DNA of 64,000 nucleotides from Chloroflexota bacterium (GTDB taxonomy: Bacteria > Chloroflexota > Anaerolineae > Anaerolineales > UBA4823), in NCBI GenBank assembly GCA_029782365.1, contig JAKOUW010000163.1:62001-126000 (forward strand), given 5' to 3'. Made by a program: the position numbers and the translations under genes. Shown here piece by piece: positions 42,486-51,784 of the stretch. The number at the start of each line of letters is the position of its first letter. The stretch's first letter is position 1. Under the pieces are notes generated by a model that made no database searches, was not told the DNA's origin, and saw nothing but the letters and a program-made list of their open reading frames with translations.

Positions 42486-44684
42486 TTGAACGTATCTTTG
42501 CCAATCCCCGATTGGTATCTGCGCCGCCGTATTTTTCTGGGCGTTTTGTTCGTAGTGGCGATCATCGGTATCTTCTTCTCCCTCCTGGTGCCTTATTTGA
42601 AACGCGTCAACCAGCCCCCCATCCTGGTCGGCCAGGTGGCAGACCAGGATTATGTCGCTTCCACCGCGCTAACCTATATTAGCGATTCGCTCACCGAAGA
42701 CCAGCGCGAAAAAGCGATCCACTCAGTGGAACCGGTTTACACCGCCATCGATACAGGCGTGGCGCGCAGCCAGTTGGAGCGGCTGCGCGCAGCGCTTGAT
42801 TTTATCGCCACTGTGCGCGCCGATCCGTACGCGACCCCCGAACAAAAAATGTCTGACCTGGCAGTTCTCCAGGATGTACCGCTGGATAACGCCACGGCGC
42901 AAAAAATCCTGATGTTAAGTGATATTCGTTGGACCGCTCTTTCTCAAGAAGCCATTGTGGTCCTCGAGCAGGTCATGCGCACCATGATCCGCGCCGACCG
43001 CCTGGCTGAGGCACAGCGCAGTGTCCCGGCGCTAGTCAGCCTCTCGCTGCCCGAAGACCAGGCTGAGATCGTGGCTGACCTGGTCAAAGCATTCGTGGCC
43101 CCGAACAGCTTCTACGATGCGAACCAGACCAAAGCGGCGGTCGATCAGGCCCTGGCGGGTGTACAGCCGGTGACAAAAACGTATATGGTTGGCCAGATTA
43201 TCGTGCCACGTGGTAAAGTGATCGATCAAACCGACCTGGAGGCCCTGCAGAAATTTGGCCTGGCGCAGTCCGCACAAAACTGGCAGGAAGTTGGCAGCGC
43301 AGGCCTGCTGACGGCTGTGCTGGCGATGTATTTCGCCCTCTTTCTGCGGCGCAATTCGAGCATGATCAGCGGGATTCGCAGTCCACTCGTATTTACGATT
43401 CTATTCCTGGCATTCGTTTGGAGCGCCCGGTTGATTATTCCAAACCACGTGCTGATACCGTATTTGTTCCCAGCGGCCGCCTTTGCATTAACCAACAGTG
43501 TGCTATTTGGCTCGGAGCCTGCCTTATTAGCCAGCCTGCCGCTGGCGGTTGTTGTTTCTTACCAGCTTCAACGCCCACTTGAATTGACACTTTTCATGGT
43601 GTTGGGCAGTTTCTTTGGTGTTTGGACATTGCAGCACGCCCGCCGCCTGATCTCTTTCTTCCTGGCTGGGGGCGTTGTTTCGATCGCCAGCCTGGCAGTG
43701 ATTACTCTCTACCGGTTGTTAGATACTGCTTTTGATTGGCCGGGCTTTTTTTCTTTGGGAGGGGCAGCGCTGATTAATGGCATGGCCTCGGCCGGCATCA
43801 GCCTGATCCTGCAGTTCTTCCTGGCGCAGTTCCTGGGCATGATTTCTCCGCTCCAACTGATCGAATTGATCCGGCCCGATTCGCCATTGCTTCAGTTCAT
43901 CCTGCGGAATGCCCCCGGCACCTACCAACACAGCCTGCAAGTCGCCAACCTGGCTGAACAGGCAGCCGAAAAGATCGGTGCGGATACTCTCTTGACCCGG
44001 GTCGGGGCGCTCTACCATGATGCCGGAAAGGCGCTCAACCCGTTCTATTTTATTGAGAACCAACCGCCAGGCGAATTGAACCCTCACGATGATATCGAAC
44101 CTTCGGTCAGCGCCGCTCAGATCATACGCCATGTCACCGACGGCCTGGAATTGGCGCGCCGTTACCACTTGCCGCGCCGCATCCAAGATTTTATCAGCGA
44201 ACACCACGGCACTCTGATCACGCGTTACCAGTATGTGCGCGCTGTTGAGAAGGCCGGAGGTAACGAAAACCTGGTCAATATTAACCTGTTTCGCTATCCA
44301 GGCCCCAGCCCGCGCAGCCGTGAAACTGCCTTGTTGATGCTGGCGGACGGCAGCGAGGCGCGAGTGCGCGCCGAAAGGCCGCGCGATGAGCAGGCATTGC
44401 GAATTACAATACGCAAAGTGATTGATGACCGCTTGAAGACCGGCGAATTGAACGGGACAAACCTGACGCTGCGCCAGTTGGATATGATCGTCGATTCTTT
44501 TACGGAAACCCTGCGCGGCCTCTACCATCCGCGGATTGAATACCCGAATCTGGCTTCTGCTGAGCCGGCGAATGCACTACCAGCTTTGAACAACCAGGCT
44601 TTCCCTCTTGAGACGCCCACCTCTTTGACCACAGATCAACCGCTGCCCAGGCTTGAAAACGAAAAAGAGCAAGAAAACCTATGA
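42486..44684 (+). CDS. 7TM-HD membrane phosphohydrolase, PgpH-like
   Basis: A 732-residue membrane protein. It has an N-terminal helix, an extracytoplasmic domain (about 45-265), seven helices (about 275-460) and a C-terminal HD domain with LYHDAGKALNP. The HD residues are His and Asp in YHDAGK. Related PgpH enzymes cleave cyclic di-AMP. The start is a TTG at 42486 with only a weak site (GGAAG); no other good start exists before residue 100. The next gene, ybeY, overlaps its stop (ATGA), the usual neighbour order. Confidence 0.9.
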   Translation: MNVSLPIPDWYLRRRIFLGVLFVVAIIGIFFSLLVPYLKRVNQPPILVGQVADQDYVASTALTYISDSLTEDQREKAIHSVEPVYTAIDTGVARSQLERLRAALDFIATVRADPYATPEQKMSDLAVLQDVPLDNATAQKILMLSDIRWTALSQEAIVVLEQVMRTMIRADRLAEAQRSVPALVSLSLPEDQAEIVADLVKAFVAPNSFYDANQTKAAVDQALAGVQPVTKTYMVGQIIVPRGKVIDQTDLEALQKFGLAQSAQNWQEVGSAGLLTAVLAMYFALFLRRNSSMISGIRSPLVFTILFLAFVWSARLIIPNHVLIPYLFPAAAFALTNSVLFGSEPALLASLPLAVVVSYQLQRPLELTLFMVLGSFFGVWTLQHARRLISFFLAGGVVSIASLAVITLYRLLDTAFDWPGFFSLGGAALINGMASAGISLILQFFLAQFLGMISPLQLIELIRPDSPLLQFILRNAPGTYQHSLQVANLAEQAAEKIGADTLLTRVGALYHDAGKALNPFYFIENQPPGELNPHDDIEPSVSAAQIIRHVTDGLELARRYHLPRRIQDFISEHHGTLITRYQYVRAVEKAGGNENLVNINLFRYPGPSPRSRETALLMLADGSEARVRAERPRDEQALRITIRKVIDDRLKTGELNGTNLTLRQLDMIVDSFTETLRGLYHPRIEYPNLASAEPANALPALNNQAFPLETPTSLTTDQPLPRLENEKEQENL

Positions 44685-45124
44685 TCAATCTGCAAATTGA
44701 AGCGCTAAACAGCGAAATCATCTCCGAAACAATCCTTCAGCAGGCTGCTGAAGAGACTTTAAAACAGGTTGGCGCCTCGCTCGATGCAGACCTGACCATC
44801 GTTTTAACCGGCGATGAAACGCTGCGCCAGTTGAATCGTGAGTTTATGGGTATCGATGCTCCAACGGATGTATTGTCTTTTCCTGCCGATGAGATTGATC
44901 CTGAAACCGGTCAACCTTACCTGGGGGATGTCGTCATTTCAATCCCGCGCGCCCAGGCGCAAGCGCCAGAGAATGGACAATCTGTGCAGGCCGAGATCTT
45001 GCTGTTGGCTGTGCATGGTGTGCTGCACCTGCTCGGCTTTGACCACGCCGAGGCGAGTGAAAAAGAACTCATGTGGGCTCAACAACAGGCCGTCTTGAGC
45101 AGGGTTGGCACAGCGAACTCATGA
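44681..45124 (+). CDS. ybeY: Endoribonuclease YbeY
   Basis: A 147-residue zinc RNase that matures the 3' end of 16S rRNA. The catalytic HGVLHLLGFDH motif is complete, and the N-terminal half has LNREFMGIDAPTDVLSFP. Length is typical (150-160). The start overlaps the upstream gene by 4 nt (ATGA). The run HD protein, ybeY and dgkA is a conserved bacterial cluster, normally followed by era, which is missing here. Confidence 0.96.
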   Translation: MINLQIEALNSEIISETILQQAAEETLKQVGASLDADLTIVLTGDETLRQLNREFMGIDAPTDVLSFPADEIDPETGQPYLGDVVISIPRAQAQAPENGQSVQAEILLLAVHGVLHLLGFDHAEASEKELMWAQQQAVLSRVGTANS

Positions 45125-45495
45125 AGGAATTTGTTCTCACGCGCATCCAGTCGTTTCGTTATGCCCTGTCCGGTTGGTGGTATGTCATCCGTACACAGCG
45201 CAACGCCTGGATCCACGCAGTCGTAAGCCTGCTGGTCATGCTGGTCTCATTCTGGTTGGCCTTGAAACCGCAAGAGTGGGCGATCATCATCCTGACCATC
45301 GCCCTTGTCTGGACGGCGGAATTTATCAATACCGCTCTCGAAGCCGTCGTCGACCTTGCCAGCCCGCAGCACCACCCTTTGGCGAAGGTGGGTAAAGATG
45401 TCGGGGCAGCGGCTGTATTGATCGCAGCCACTTCCTCGATCTTAATTGGTTTGCTGATATTAGGACCGCCGTTGTGGCACAAAATATTTCCGTAG
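45121..45495 (+). CDS. dgkA: Diacylglycerol/undecaprenol kinase (DgkA family)
   Basis: A 124-residue three-helix membrane kinase that phosphorylates lipid alcohols. The motif EFINTALEAVVDL with the catalytic Glu, and KVGKDVGAAAVLI, identify the family. In Gram-positive-type genomes the substrate is undecaprenol. The ATG overlaps the ybeY stop. Confidence 0.93.
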   Translation: MKEFVLTRIQSFRYALSGWWYVIRTQRNAWIHAVVSLLVMLVSFWLALKPQEWAIIILTIALVWTAEFINTALEAVVDLASPQHHPLAKVGKDVGAAAVLIAATSSILIGLLILGPPLWHKIFP

Positions 45496-45504
45496 GAGTA
45501 CATT

Positions 45505-46365
45505 ATGGCTGAATTGTCATTTGTCTTTGGTACAGTCGGTTCACCGATTTCGACGCCTAAAAAGCCAGGGGGCAGTGTGGGGTCGGTGCTGCGCCTATCC
45601 GAGTTGGGTCTCTTCGCCCTGGAATTGGGTTGGGTGCGGGCGGTGCGGGTGACCGAAGAAACCTGCCAGGCAATTCGCGAAACAGCCGCGCAGCAAAATG
45701 TCCGCATCAGCGTCCATGCGCCTTATTACATCAATCTGAATGCAGATCAAGAAGAATGGCCCAATTCGCGCAAGCGCCTGATGGATGCGGCTCTTTATGG
45801 TGATATGGCTGGCGCGACGGATATTATTTTCCACCCGGGTTCGTATTTTGAACGCCCCCCGGCAGAAGTGTTGCCATTGGCTTTGGAGCGCCTTCAGGGG
45901 TGTGTTGCCGAGCTGCGCCAGGCGGGCAATCCAGTCACCCTGCGTCCGGAAACCATGGGAAAATCTGCTATGTTGGGGTCTTTTGAGGATACATTGGCGA
46001 TTAGCCAGGCTGTGCCAGGCGTTCAACCTTGCATTGATTTTGCCCACCTGCACGCCCGCCCGGGGAATGGCACGATGAATTCGCCTGATGAATGGGCGCG
46101 TTTGCTTGAGACATATGGAAGAGAGCTTGGCCAGGATGCCTTAAAGCGTATGCATATTCACCTTTCGGGCATCGAATACGGCCCAAAGGGCGAAAAAGAG
46201 CACCTGGCGCTGCAGAAATCAGACCTTGACCTGGCGGCGATATTCCGGACGCTGAAAGCTTTTGGAGCGGGCGGCCGCATTTTATGTGAAAGCCCAGCCA
46301 TGGAAGATGATGCGCTTTTCATGCGCCAACGCTGGATGGATATCACTGGAGAAAGCCAGGCTTGA
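45505..46365 (+). CDS. AP endonuclease 2-type TIM-barrel protein (endonuclease IV-like)
   Basis: A 286-residue TIM-barrel protein. Metal ligands appear in ISVHAPYYINLN, FHPGSYF, LRPETMG, CIDFAHLHAR, HIHLSGIEY and ILCESPAM, the pattern of endonuclease IV. Endonuclease IV cuts DNA next to abasic sites, and the neighbouring uracil-DNA glycosylase gene creates such sites. AGGAG precedes the ATG. The ATG of the next gene overlaps its stop (TGATG). Confidence 0.9.
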   Translation: MAELSFVFGTVGSPISTPKKPGGSVGSVLRLSELGLFALELGWVRAVRVTEETCQAIRETAAQQNVRISVHAPYYINLNADQEEWPNSRKRLMDAALYGDMAGATDIIFHPGSYFERPPAEVLPLALERLQGCVAELRQAGNPVTLRPETMGKSAMLGSFEDTLAISQAVPGVQPCIDFAHLHARPGNGTMNSPDEWARLLETYGRELGQDALKRMHIHLSGIEYGPKGEKEHLALQKSDLDLAAIFRTLKAFGAGGRILCESPAMEDDALFMRQRWMDITGESQA

Positions 46366-46994
46366 TGGACGATGAGCAGCGCAGCCAGGCCCTGGTAAAA
46401 CTGCACCAACAACTGCATCACTGCCGCCTGTGCCTGGACGCCGGTTATGATATTTTTCCGCGCGCTATCTTTTCTGGTCGGGTCGGCGCGCGCATCATGA
46501 CCATCGGCCAGGCGCCGGGCATCACAGAAAAAGATGCCGGGCGGCCTTTCAATGCCGGCAGTGGAAAGCGTCTGTTTCAATGGCTGGCGCAAGCGGGGAT
46601 CGATGAGACCTGGTACCGCCAAACGCAGTACATGTCTTCGGTCACCAAGTGTTACCCGGGCCGCGCCAGGTCAGGCAGTGGCGACCGCGTCCCCAGCCGA
46701 GCTGAACAGGCCTTGTGTCGGCCATACCTGGAGGCGGAAATTGCCGTGATCGACCCGCAATTGATCCTCCCAATTGGCCGGCTGGCAATTGGCTTATTTT
46801 ACGAGGCAGATGAGGCATTGGAAAAAACGATTGGCAGTCAAAAGCAGATCGATGGCCGCTGGATTGTGCCCCTGCCTCATCCATCCGGTGCCAGCCGCTG
46901 GCACCAAATACTAGAAAACCGCCTGCGTGTTAACCGGGCGCTGGATTTGATCCACAACCATGTGCAGCGACTGTTTGCCACGTCAAATTCGTGA
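46365..46994 (+). CDS. Uracil-DNA glycosylase superfamily protein
   Basis: A 209-residue glycosylase that removes uracil from DNA. It has CRLC at about 20-23, GQAPGITEKDAGRPFNAGSGKRL (active-site loop), SVTKCYPGR and the DNA-binding HPSGAS motif. It resembles the family 4/5 [4Fe-4S] enzymes, but the Cys pattern is less clear than in the gene at 62659. It starts on the TGATG overlap with the endonuclease IV-like gene. Confidence 0.85.
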   Translation: MDDEQRSQALVKLHQQLHHCRLCLDAGYDIFPRAIFSGRVGARIMTIGQAPGITEKDAGRPFNAGSGKRLFQWLAQAGIDETWYRQTQYMSSVTKCYPGRARSGSGDRVPSRAEQALCRPYLEAEIAVIDPQLILPIGRLAIGLFYEADEALEKTIGSQKQIDGRWIVPLPHPSGASRWHQILENRLRVNRALDLIHNHVQRLFATSNS

Positions 46995-47096
46995 GTTCCA
47001 GGCCGGCGACTGCCAGGAAGGGGGTACAGAGCGCTTTTTTGCCTGAAGTTGCACCATGCCCGGATAATAATGCCGATGACTTACGGCAGGCCGGTT

Positions 47097-47930
47097 TCAG
47101 GCCATGATCGACACCATTTCCAGGACGTGGTTGCCTAGGGATTCTTCGCCAGTGATGTGAATCTGAGGCCTTGCCTGCTGGCGGCTGATTCCCCTGGTAA
47201 ACAACCGCCAGGCCAGATCTTGGTCGATCTCCACCAGGCAGTCGGTGGCTTCCACTCTGCCTGAGAATAATTCCCACTCGAGTTGATTCCGCTTGAGCGT
47301 CCAATCACCGCCTGCCTCGCCGGTAATGATGAGACCGATGCGCGTGTCTGGGCGTCTCTGGATGCCGCGGTAGGTATATGGCAAGGCATGCACGAAAGTC
47401 TCCAAGACGGGCTTCAGCCACCTCTTCTGGAGCAGGAGCGGTTGGCCGGCTGCTTCGCGGATGTGTTGTTGGTGAAGCCATTTTTCGGTATACTCACGAG
47501 CAATATCAAACCAATTGGGTGGTAAATTGTTACTGGCCCAGGCAACCGTAATCCTGGCTAGCTGAAAGGGATCGAGACGGCGAAAATGCTCGTAAAGATG
47601 GCGATCCGTCAGATCCAGCAATTCAATCAATAATTCTGGGCTGATGCGCCTTGCGGCCTGCACCCATTCGGCATTACTGTGGTTGATCTGCTCAAGCAGC
47701 GTGTTGAAATCCGGCTGGTCGTTCAGCTGCAGCCGGTTATTTTCGTCGCGCTTCCACAAGCGGCCCAGGCTGCCGCCCAATAGGTGCGCGGTTACATCTT
47801 TGATTGTCCAGGGGAAACAAACGGTAGGTTTAGACCAATCAGATGGCGACAGGCTTTTTAAACAACTTTGCAGTTCAGCTCCCAGGGAAGGAAATAGGTC
47901 AACAGTGATAATGGGCTTCAGCATTTCCAT
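47097..47930 (-). CDS. DinB-like protein, mycothiol-dependent maleylpyruvate isomerase family
   Basis: A 277-residue protein with the MDMPI N-terminal fold: FPWTIKDVTAHLLGGSLGR carries the first metal His, and REYTEKWLHQQHIREAAGQ the later ones. A C-terminal domain (about 170-277) is SCP2-like (LIITGEAGGDWTLKR, RGISRQQARPQIHITGEESLG). Mycothiol is an actinobacterial thiol and is not expected here, so another thiol may be used or the enzyme may do something else. The ATG at 47930 has AAAGG 4 nt upstream. It overlaps the end of the radical-SAM gene by 32 nt. Confidence 0.82.
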   Translation of the reverse strand: MEMLKPIITVDLFPSLGAELQSCLKSLSPSDWSKPTVCFPWTIKDVTAHLLGGSLGRLWKRDENNRLQLNDQPDFNTLLEQINHSNAEWVQAARRISPELLIELLDLTDRHLYEHFRRLDPFQLARITVAWASNNLPPNWFDIAREYTEKWLHQQHIREAAGQPLLLQKRWLKPVLETFVHALPYTYRGIQRRPDTRIGLIITGEAGGDWTLKRNQLEWELFSGRVEATDCLVEIDQDLAWRLFTRGISRQQARPQIHITGEESLGNHVLEMVSIMA

Positions 47931-49209
47931 AATACCTTTTCCAGTTCAGCGTATAAGCCAGGTTTAACGGCAGCGTCCACCAAAACCCGCCTGGAGCGTG
48001 TGACAATCGGCGCGCTATGCTTGTGAAGGAATAAAAGCGCTGGTTCGCCCGCCGGTAACCTGCCAATAAAGCCTCAGGGCTCATCTGGCGAGGTTGGAAG
48101 ACCACATCGTTTCTACCGTTATATTTGCTCCAATCATGGGTCAAGATGCGGTTTTCCGCCTCCAAGCGTGCATAGAGCCGGGTGCCCGGGTAGGGTGTTA
48201 ATATGTTAAAGGTCGCATTTTGCACTCCGGCAGATTCTAAGAAATCCAGAGTTTCATCAAAGATTGCTTCCGTGTCGCTGTCGAAGCCGAAGACGATGCC
48301 GGCCTGGACTGCGATGCCATGGGCGTGAATGCGTTCGATGATCCTGCTGTAGGATTCAACTCGATTGAAGCGCTTATGAACTTCATCCATGCTAGCCTGG
48401 GAGATCGATTCCAGGCCGATGAAGAACTGCTTGCAGCCGCTGCGCGCAGCCAACTCGAGGAACTCGTCATCCTCACCGGCATGGATGCTGGCCTGGCTGC
48501 TCCACCATTTTCGGTAGGGGGTGATGGCTCGGAATAGAGATTTGGCATACTCCTTGTCGATTGCCAGGTTGTCATCCCAGAAAATGATCACTTTGCCTCG
48601 AAAAGAGGCGTATTCTGCCGCGACTTCGGCGATCGGCCGCTTGCGCACAGTGCGCTGATACATCACAGTCAGCGTGCAGAAATCGCAGTTGAAGGCGCAG
48701 CCTCGGGTGGCAAATAATCGCCCAGAAGTGAGGTCGCTTCGGTGGTAGAGCTCTTTGTTGGCCAAGGGAGCCCTGTCTAGGGATGGGAGGCTGGTGCTGC
48801 AGTATCGGCAGGCAAATGCGCCGGTTTCAAAATCCTGCAGAAATTGCGGCCAGGTTTGTTCCGCCTCGCCGACAAATATGACATTTGCGTGCGCCTGCGC
48901 TTCATCTGGCATCAAGGTCACATGAGGACCGCCAAGAGCGACCGGAATGCCGCGCTGCTGAAAACCGGCAGCCAAGTTATAGACGTGGGATGCGCTGGGG
49001 GTATGAAAGGTGATCGCCACCAGGTCGATGGGCGTTTTCAGATTAACCGCTTCGACAGCTTCATCTGTATGGCTGACTTGCCAGTGCGGAGGTACGAAAG
49101 CTGCCAGGTACGGCATCGTGATCTGTTGGAAGTTCAGAAAACGTGCCCGGCGCACTCGCCTGATTTCTGGGGAAGAAGCGGTGATCAATAAAAGCTTCGG
49201 ATGGTTCAT
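47899..49209 (-). CDS. B12-binding radical-SAM protein
   Basis: A 436-residue enzyme. The N-terminal part is a B12-binding-type fold (IDLVAITFHTPSASHVYNLAAGF, ALGGPHVTLMPDEA). The radical-SAM cluster is CAFNCDFC, followed by IIFWDDNLAIDK, GLESISQASMDEVHKRFNR and LTPYPGTRLYARL. Similar enzymes methylate unactivated carbons in lipids or cofactors, for example in hopanoid and chlorin synthesis. The ATG at 49209 is preferred over the GTG at 49242, which lies inside a terminator. The next gene overlaps its 3' end. Confidence 0.86.
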   Translation of the reverse strand: MNHPKLLLITASSPEIRRVRRARFLNFQQITMPYLAAFVPPHWQVSHTDEAVEAVNLKTPIDLVAITFHTPSASHVYNLAAGFQQRGIPVALGGPHVTLMPDEAQAHANVIFVGEAEQTWPQFLQDFETGAFACRYCSTSLPSLDRAPLANKELYHRSDLTSGRLFATRGCAFNCDFCTLTVMYQRTVRKRPIAEVAAEYASFRGKVIIFWDDNLAIDKEYAKSLFRAITPYRKWWSSQASIHAGEDDEFLELAARSGCKQFFIGLESISQASMDEVHKRFNRVESYSRIIERIHAHGIAVQAGIVFGFDSDTEAIFDETLDFLESAGVQNATFNILTPYPGTRLYARLEAENRILTHDWSKYNGRNDVVFQPRQMSPEALLAGYRRANQRFYSFTSIARRLSHAPGGFWWTLPLNLAYTLNWKRYYGNAEAHYHC

Positions 49210-49221
49210 TGTCGAATTGTT

Positions 49222-49264
49222 GGAAAAAAGAAAGTGGCTCACGCAGGCTGAACTGGTGAGCCAC
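49222..49264 (-). terminator. Rho-independent terminator
   Basis: A 9-bp stem (49234-49242 with 49256-49264) followed on the minus strand by TTTCTTTTTT. It ends the PT-rich protein gene at 49281. Confidence 0.85.
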
Positions 49265-49280
49265 CTTGCGACAAGCAGAA

Positions 49281-50048
49281 TTAGTTGGTCTTTTTAACGA
49301 AATTGATCAGGATTAAATTTTTCTGGCAGTCATTAAAAGTGCTGAAGGAAATTTTGTCGGATACGGGTAAATTGGTTGCTGGCTCAAACAATTGGATAAA
49401 TAGTGAATTCGTGGAATCAAAAGGTTTATCGCCTATTTGGATTTCGAAACCGCTGGGCCCATATTCACGCATGACACCGGTCAGGCTGAGTTGTGGGCTA
49501 AAGGTTTTTCCATCGGCAACCCCGCTGACTTGAACAATCAGGCCAGTTACCGGGGCGCCGTTCAAAGTCAATACCTGCCCGGCGACGCCGATCCAGTTGC
49601 AACCCAAATCTTGGTGGTAAATATTTGGAATCGCCTGCGGCGAGCCTTGTTGCACGCTGAACACAAAAGCGGGTTTGGTGGCTGTCGGCCCGGGTGTGGG
49701 GGTGCTGGTATCGGTTGGCAGCGGCGTCGGGCTGATCAGAGGGGTGGGGCTGGGCGCAGGTGTATTGGTTGCTGTGGGTTGCTCGGTGGCGGTGGGGGTC
49801 CAGGTGGGGGGAAGCTGGTAGCGCGGTGTGCTGGTTTGGGTGGGGCTGGGCGGGATCTCGACCGTGGGAATATCGGTAGCTGGCGGAAATGGATTGATCG
49901 AAAGGTTAGGGAAGAAATAAATCAGCCCGAGTGTGGAGCCGATGCACAGAGTTACGAGGAGCACCCCACAGGTGAGAATATTCCAAATGAAACCGGGGCG
50001 GCTTCGTCTGCGGGTTTTTTTCGTTTCGACCATTTCATATCCTTCCAT
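49281..50048 (-). CDS. Membrane-anchored protein with Pro/Thr-rich linker
   Basis: A 255-residue protein. A basic cytoplasmic start (KKTRRRSRP) and one hydrophobic helix (about 22-44) are followed by about 70 residues of Pro, Thr and Ser ([19 protein letters not shown]), then a compact beta domain of about 125 residues. That domain has [20 protein letters not shown], as in carboxypeptidase-regulatory-like folds. I do not know its function. Two starts are possible: the ATG at 50048 (GGGAG site) and the ATG at 50033 (AAGGA site). It lies 32 nt after the PPIase gene. Confidence 0.78.
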   Translation of the reverse strand: MEGYEMVETKKTRRRSRPGFIWNILTCGVLLVTLCIGSTLGLIYFFPNLSINPFPPATDIPTVEIPPSPTQTSTPRYQLPPTWTPTATEQPTATNTPAPSPTPLISPTPLPTDTSTPTPGPTATKPAFVFSVQQGSPQAIPNIYHQDLGCNWIGVAGQVLTLNGAPVTGLIVQVSGVADGKTFSPQLSLTGVMREYGPSGFEIQIGDKPFDSTNSLFIQLFEPATNLPVSDKISFSTFNDCQKNLILINFVKKTN

Positions 50049-50080
50049 TACTTAATCTCCCAGGATGGCGGGTTCAGTTC

Positions 50081-51004
50081 TTATGGAATCATTATTTCGA
50101 TGCGGCTTGAATTTTGTCGATCGGTAAGCCAGGCTTCTAGCGCGCGTTCCTGGAGGAGCAAATAGGTTTGAGATTCAAATATTCGCTGGGGATCGCGTTC
50201 CTGGACAAATAAAATATGGTAACCAACGGACGTTTTGATCACTGTACTGTAAGAACCCGGTTGAAGATTGAATGCTGCCTCTTCTAGAGCAGCGTCATTG
50301 AGTGTGCCATGTGTAATCCAGCCTAACTCTCCGCCGGTAGTGGGATCATACCGGCGAGCCAGTGTCAGAAAATCCTGGCCGTTTTGAAGTAATGAGTAAA
50401 CCTGGTTAGCGTCATCTGAATTATATAGCAAAATCTGGAGAACGTGGATTTGCTCTCCTGCGGTGGGAACCTTGTTCGCAATTTGATCGCGCATCCAGGC
50501 GGCGCTGGTGGAGCGGCTTAAGGCCTGCCGAAAGCTTACCTCGGTGTACCCGTTAGCGTTCAACCAATCAGGTAAATTCACCCGACCAGCGAGTTGATCG
50601 ACGCGCTGTTGTAAAGCAGCCGCATCCAGCGTAAAACCTGCTTGAACTGCACCTTGCGCCAGCAATGTTTCCTGGATCATCTGGTTTAATACATACCGCT
50701 CGGGGCTCATACCACTGTTAGTTGCCAGATTCGTGCCAGATGCCTGGTAGCGGGCAAATTCAGCTTGAAATTCTGCCAGGGTGATGCCTTCACCATTGAT
50801 GGTGGCAGCCAGCGGCTCAGGCGTAGGGGTGGGCGGCAGAGGGGTGAAGGTTGCCGTAGGTGCAGGAGCTGTTGCAGGAGCCGCTTTTTCCGGCAGCGGT
50901 GAGGGCACAGATTGATTGGTAGGAGAACCCTGGGCGAAGGAGCAGCCAGCGAGAAACAAGGCGACTGGCGCCAGGAAAAGGATAATCAAGCGCACGAATT
51001 TCAT
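50081..51004 (-). CDS. Peptidyl-prolyl isomerase lipoprotein, PpiC/SurA-like
   Basis: A 307-residue lipoprotein. The lipobox is LAGC near residue 21. After a Pro/Thr/Ala linker, a SurA-like N-domain (GEGITLAEFQAEFARY, ETLLAQGAVQAGF) is followed by a parvulin domain with HVLQILL, FLTLARRYDPTTGGELGW and GYHILFVQERD. It should help extracytoplasmic proteins fold. TATAAT lies 7 nt before the ATG, with no ribosome site. It is divergent from the acyltransferase gene, whose own -10 box sits 38 nt away. Confidence 0.9.
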   Translation of the reverse strand: MKFVRLIILFLAPVALFLAGCSFAQGSPTNQSVPSPLPEKAAPATAPAPTATFTPLPPTPTPEPLAATINGEGITLAEFQAEFARYQASGTNLATNSGMSPERYVLNQMIQETLLAQGAVQAGFTLDAAALQQRVDQLAGRVNLPDWLNANGYTEVSFRQALSRSTSAAWMRDQIANKVPTAGEQIHVLQILLYNSDDANQVYSLLQNGQDFLTLARRYDPTTGGELGWITHGTLNDAALEEAAFNLQPGSYSTVIKTSVGYHILFVQERDPQRIFESQTYLLLQERALEAWLTDRQNSSRIEIMIP

Positions 51005-51011
51005 CGGGGTG

Positions 51012-51017
51012 ATTATA
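51012..51017 (-). promoter_or_regulatory. -10 box placed for leaderless transcription of the PPIase gene
   Basis: TATAAT on the minus strand, 7 nt before the ATG at 51004. Confidence 0.6.
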
Positions 51018-51054
51018 CCGTATCGTAGGATAGCTTCGATGATACCAGATAAGC

Positions 51055-51060
51055 TATAAT
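51055..51060 (+). promoter_or_regulatory. -10 box placed for leaderless transcription of the acyltransferase gene
   Basis: TATAAT on the plus strand, 7 nt before the ATG at 51068; no ribosome site. Confidence 0.6.
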
Positions 51061-51067
51061 ATATAGG

Positions 51068-51742
51068 ATGGATCAGCTTAAGTTGTTACGCAACAGCGTC
51101 GCTTTCCTGTTCCGCACGCTGACGATCGTTGAAGTGGTGGGAATCGAAAACATGCCTACACAAGGCGGCTGCCTGGTGTGTGTAAATCATCTGGCTGTTT
51201 ATGATCCAGTTATCGTGTATTTATATTGTGGGCGGAATGATTTGTCCGCCTTGGTCGCTAAGAAACACCAGACTAATCCGATCTTTCGCTGGATTGTTAA
51301 CGTAGTTGGCGGTATCTGGTTGAATCGTGATGAAGCCGATTCGCATGCCATTCGTGCTGCGCAAGAATTCTTGCGCAATGGGGGTTGCCTGGGTATTTCG
51401 CCTGAAGGAACGCGCAGTCCAACGCACGCCATGATCGAAGCAAAGACGGGTGCGGCCTACCTGGCAGACAAAGTTCAGGTGCCCATTGTACCGATTGCCT
51501 TATTCGGCACAGAGCAAATTAATCGAAGCTGGCTGCGCCTGAGCCGGCCCCATATTCGCATGGTGATCGGTAAGCCATTTACCTTGCCGCCGTTGGAACG
51601 CAAGGACCGGGCTGCGGGTATGCAGCGCAATACAGATGAGATCATGTGCCAGATCGCAGCTTTGCTGCCAGAAGCTTACCGCGGCTTTTACACCAACCAT
51701 CCACGCATTTCTGAGCTAAACCGCCAACCATCTGCCGGTTAA
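51068..51742 (+). CDS. 1-acyl-glycerol-3-phosphate acyltransferase (PlsC family)
   Basis: A 224-residue membrane-associated acyltransferase that adds an acyl chain to lysophosphatidic acid. The catalytic HX4D motif is NHLAVYD, followed by the substrate motif PEGTRSP and the hydrophobic block VPIVPIALFG. It is transcribed alone and ends before a perfect hairpin at 51748-51784. Confidence 0.93.
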   Translation: MDQLKLLRNSVAFLFRTLTIVEVVGIENMPTQGGCLVCVNHLAVYDPVIVYLYCGRNDLSALVAKKHQTNPIFRWIVNVVGGIWLNRDEADSHAIRAAQEFLRNGGCLGISPEGTRSPTHAMIEAKTGAAYLADKVQVPIVPIALFGTEQINRSWLRLSRPHIRMVIGKPFTLPPLERKDRAAGMQRNTDEIMCQIAALLPEAYRGFYTNHPRISELNRQPSAG

Positions 51743-51747
51743 AATGA

Positions 51748-51784
51748 GCCACCGCCAGGGTGGTGAGGAATACCTGGCGGTGGC
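51748..51784. terminator. Hairpin after the acyltransferase gene
   Basis: A perfect 12-bp GC-rich stem (51748-51759 with 51773-51784) starting 5 nt after the stop codon. There is no T-tract, so it may end transcription weakly or protect the mRNA 3' end. Confidence 0.6.

Noticed and set aside
43719-44528. A 269-codon open frame on the minus strand opposite the PgpH-like gene
   Set aside because: It lies fully within a gene with a clear HD domain and has no recognisable product.
49437-50165. A 242-codon Gly-rich plus-strand frame
   Set aside because: Its Gly-rich composition mirrors the Pro/Thr-rich linker on the other strand; it is an antisense artefact.
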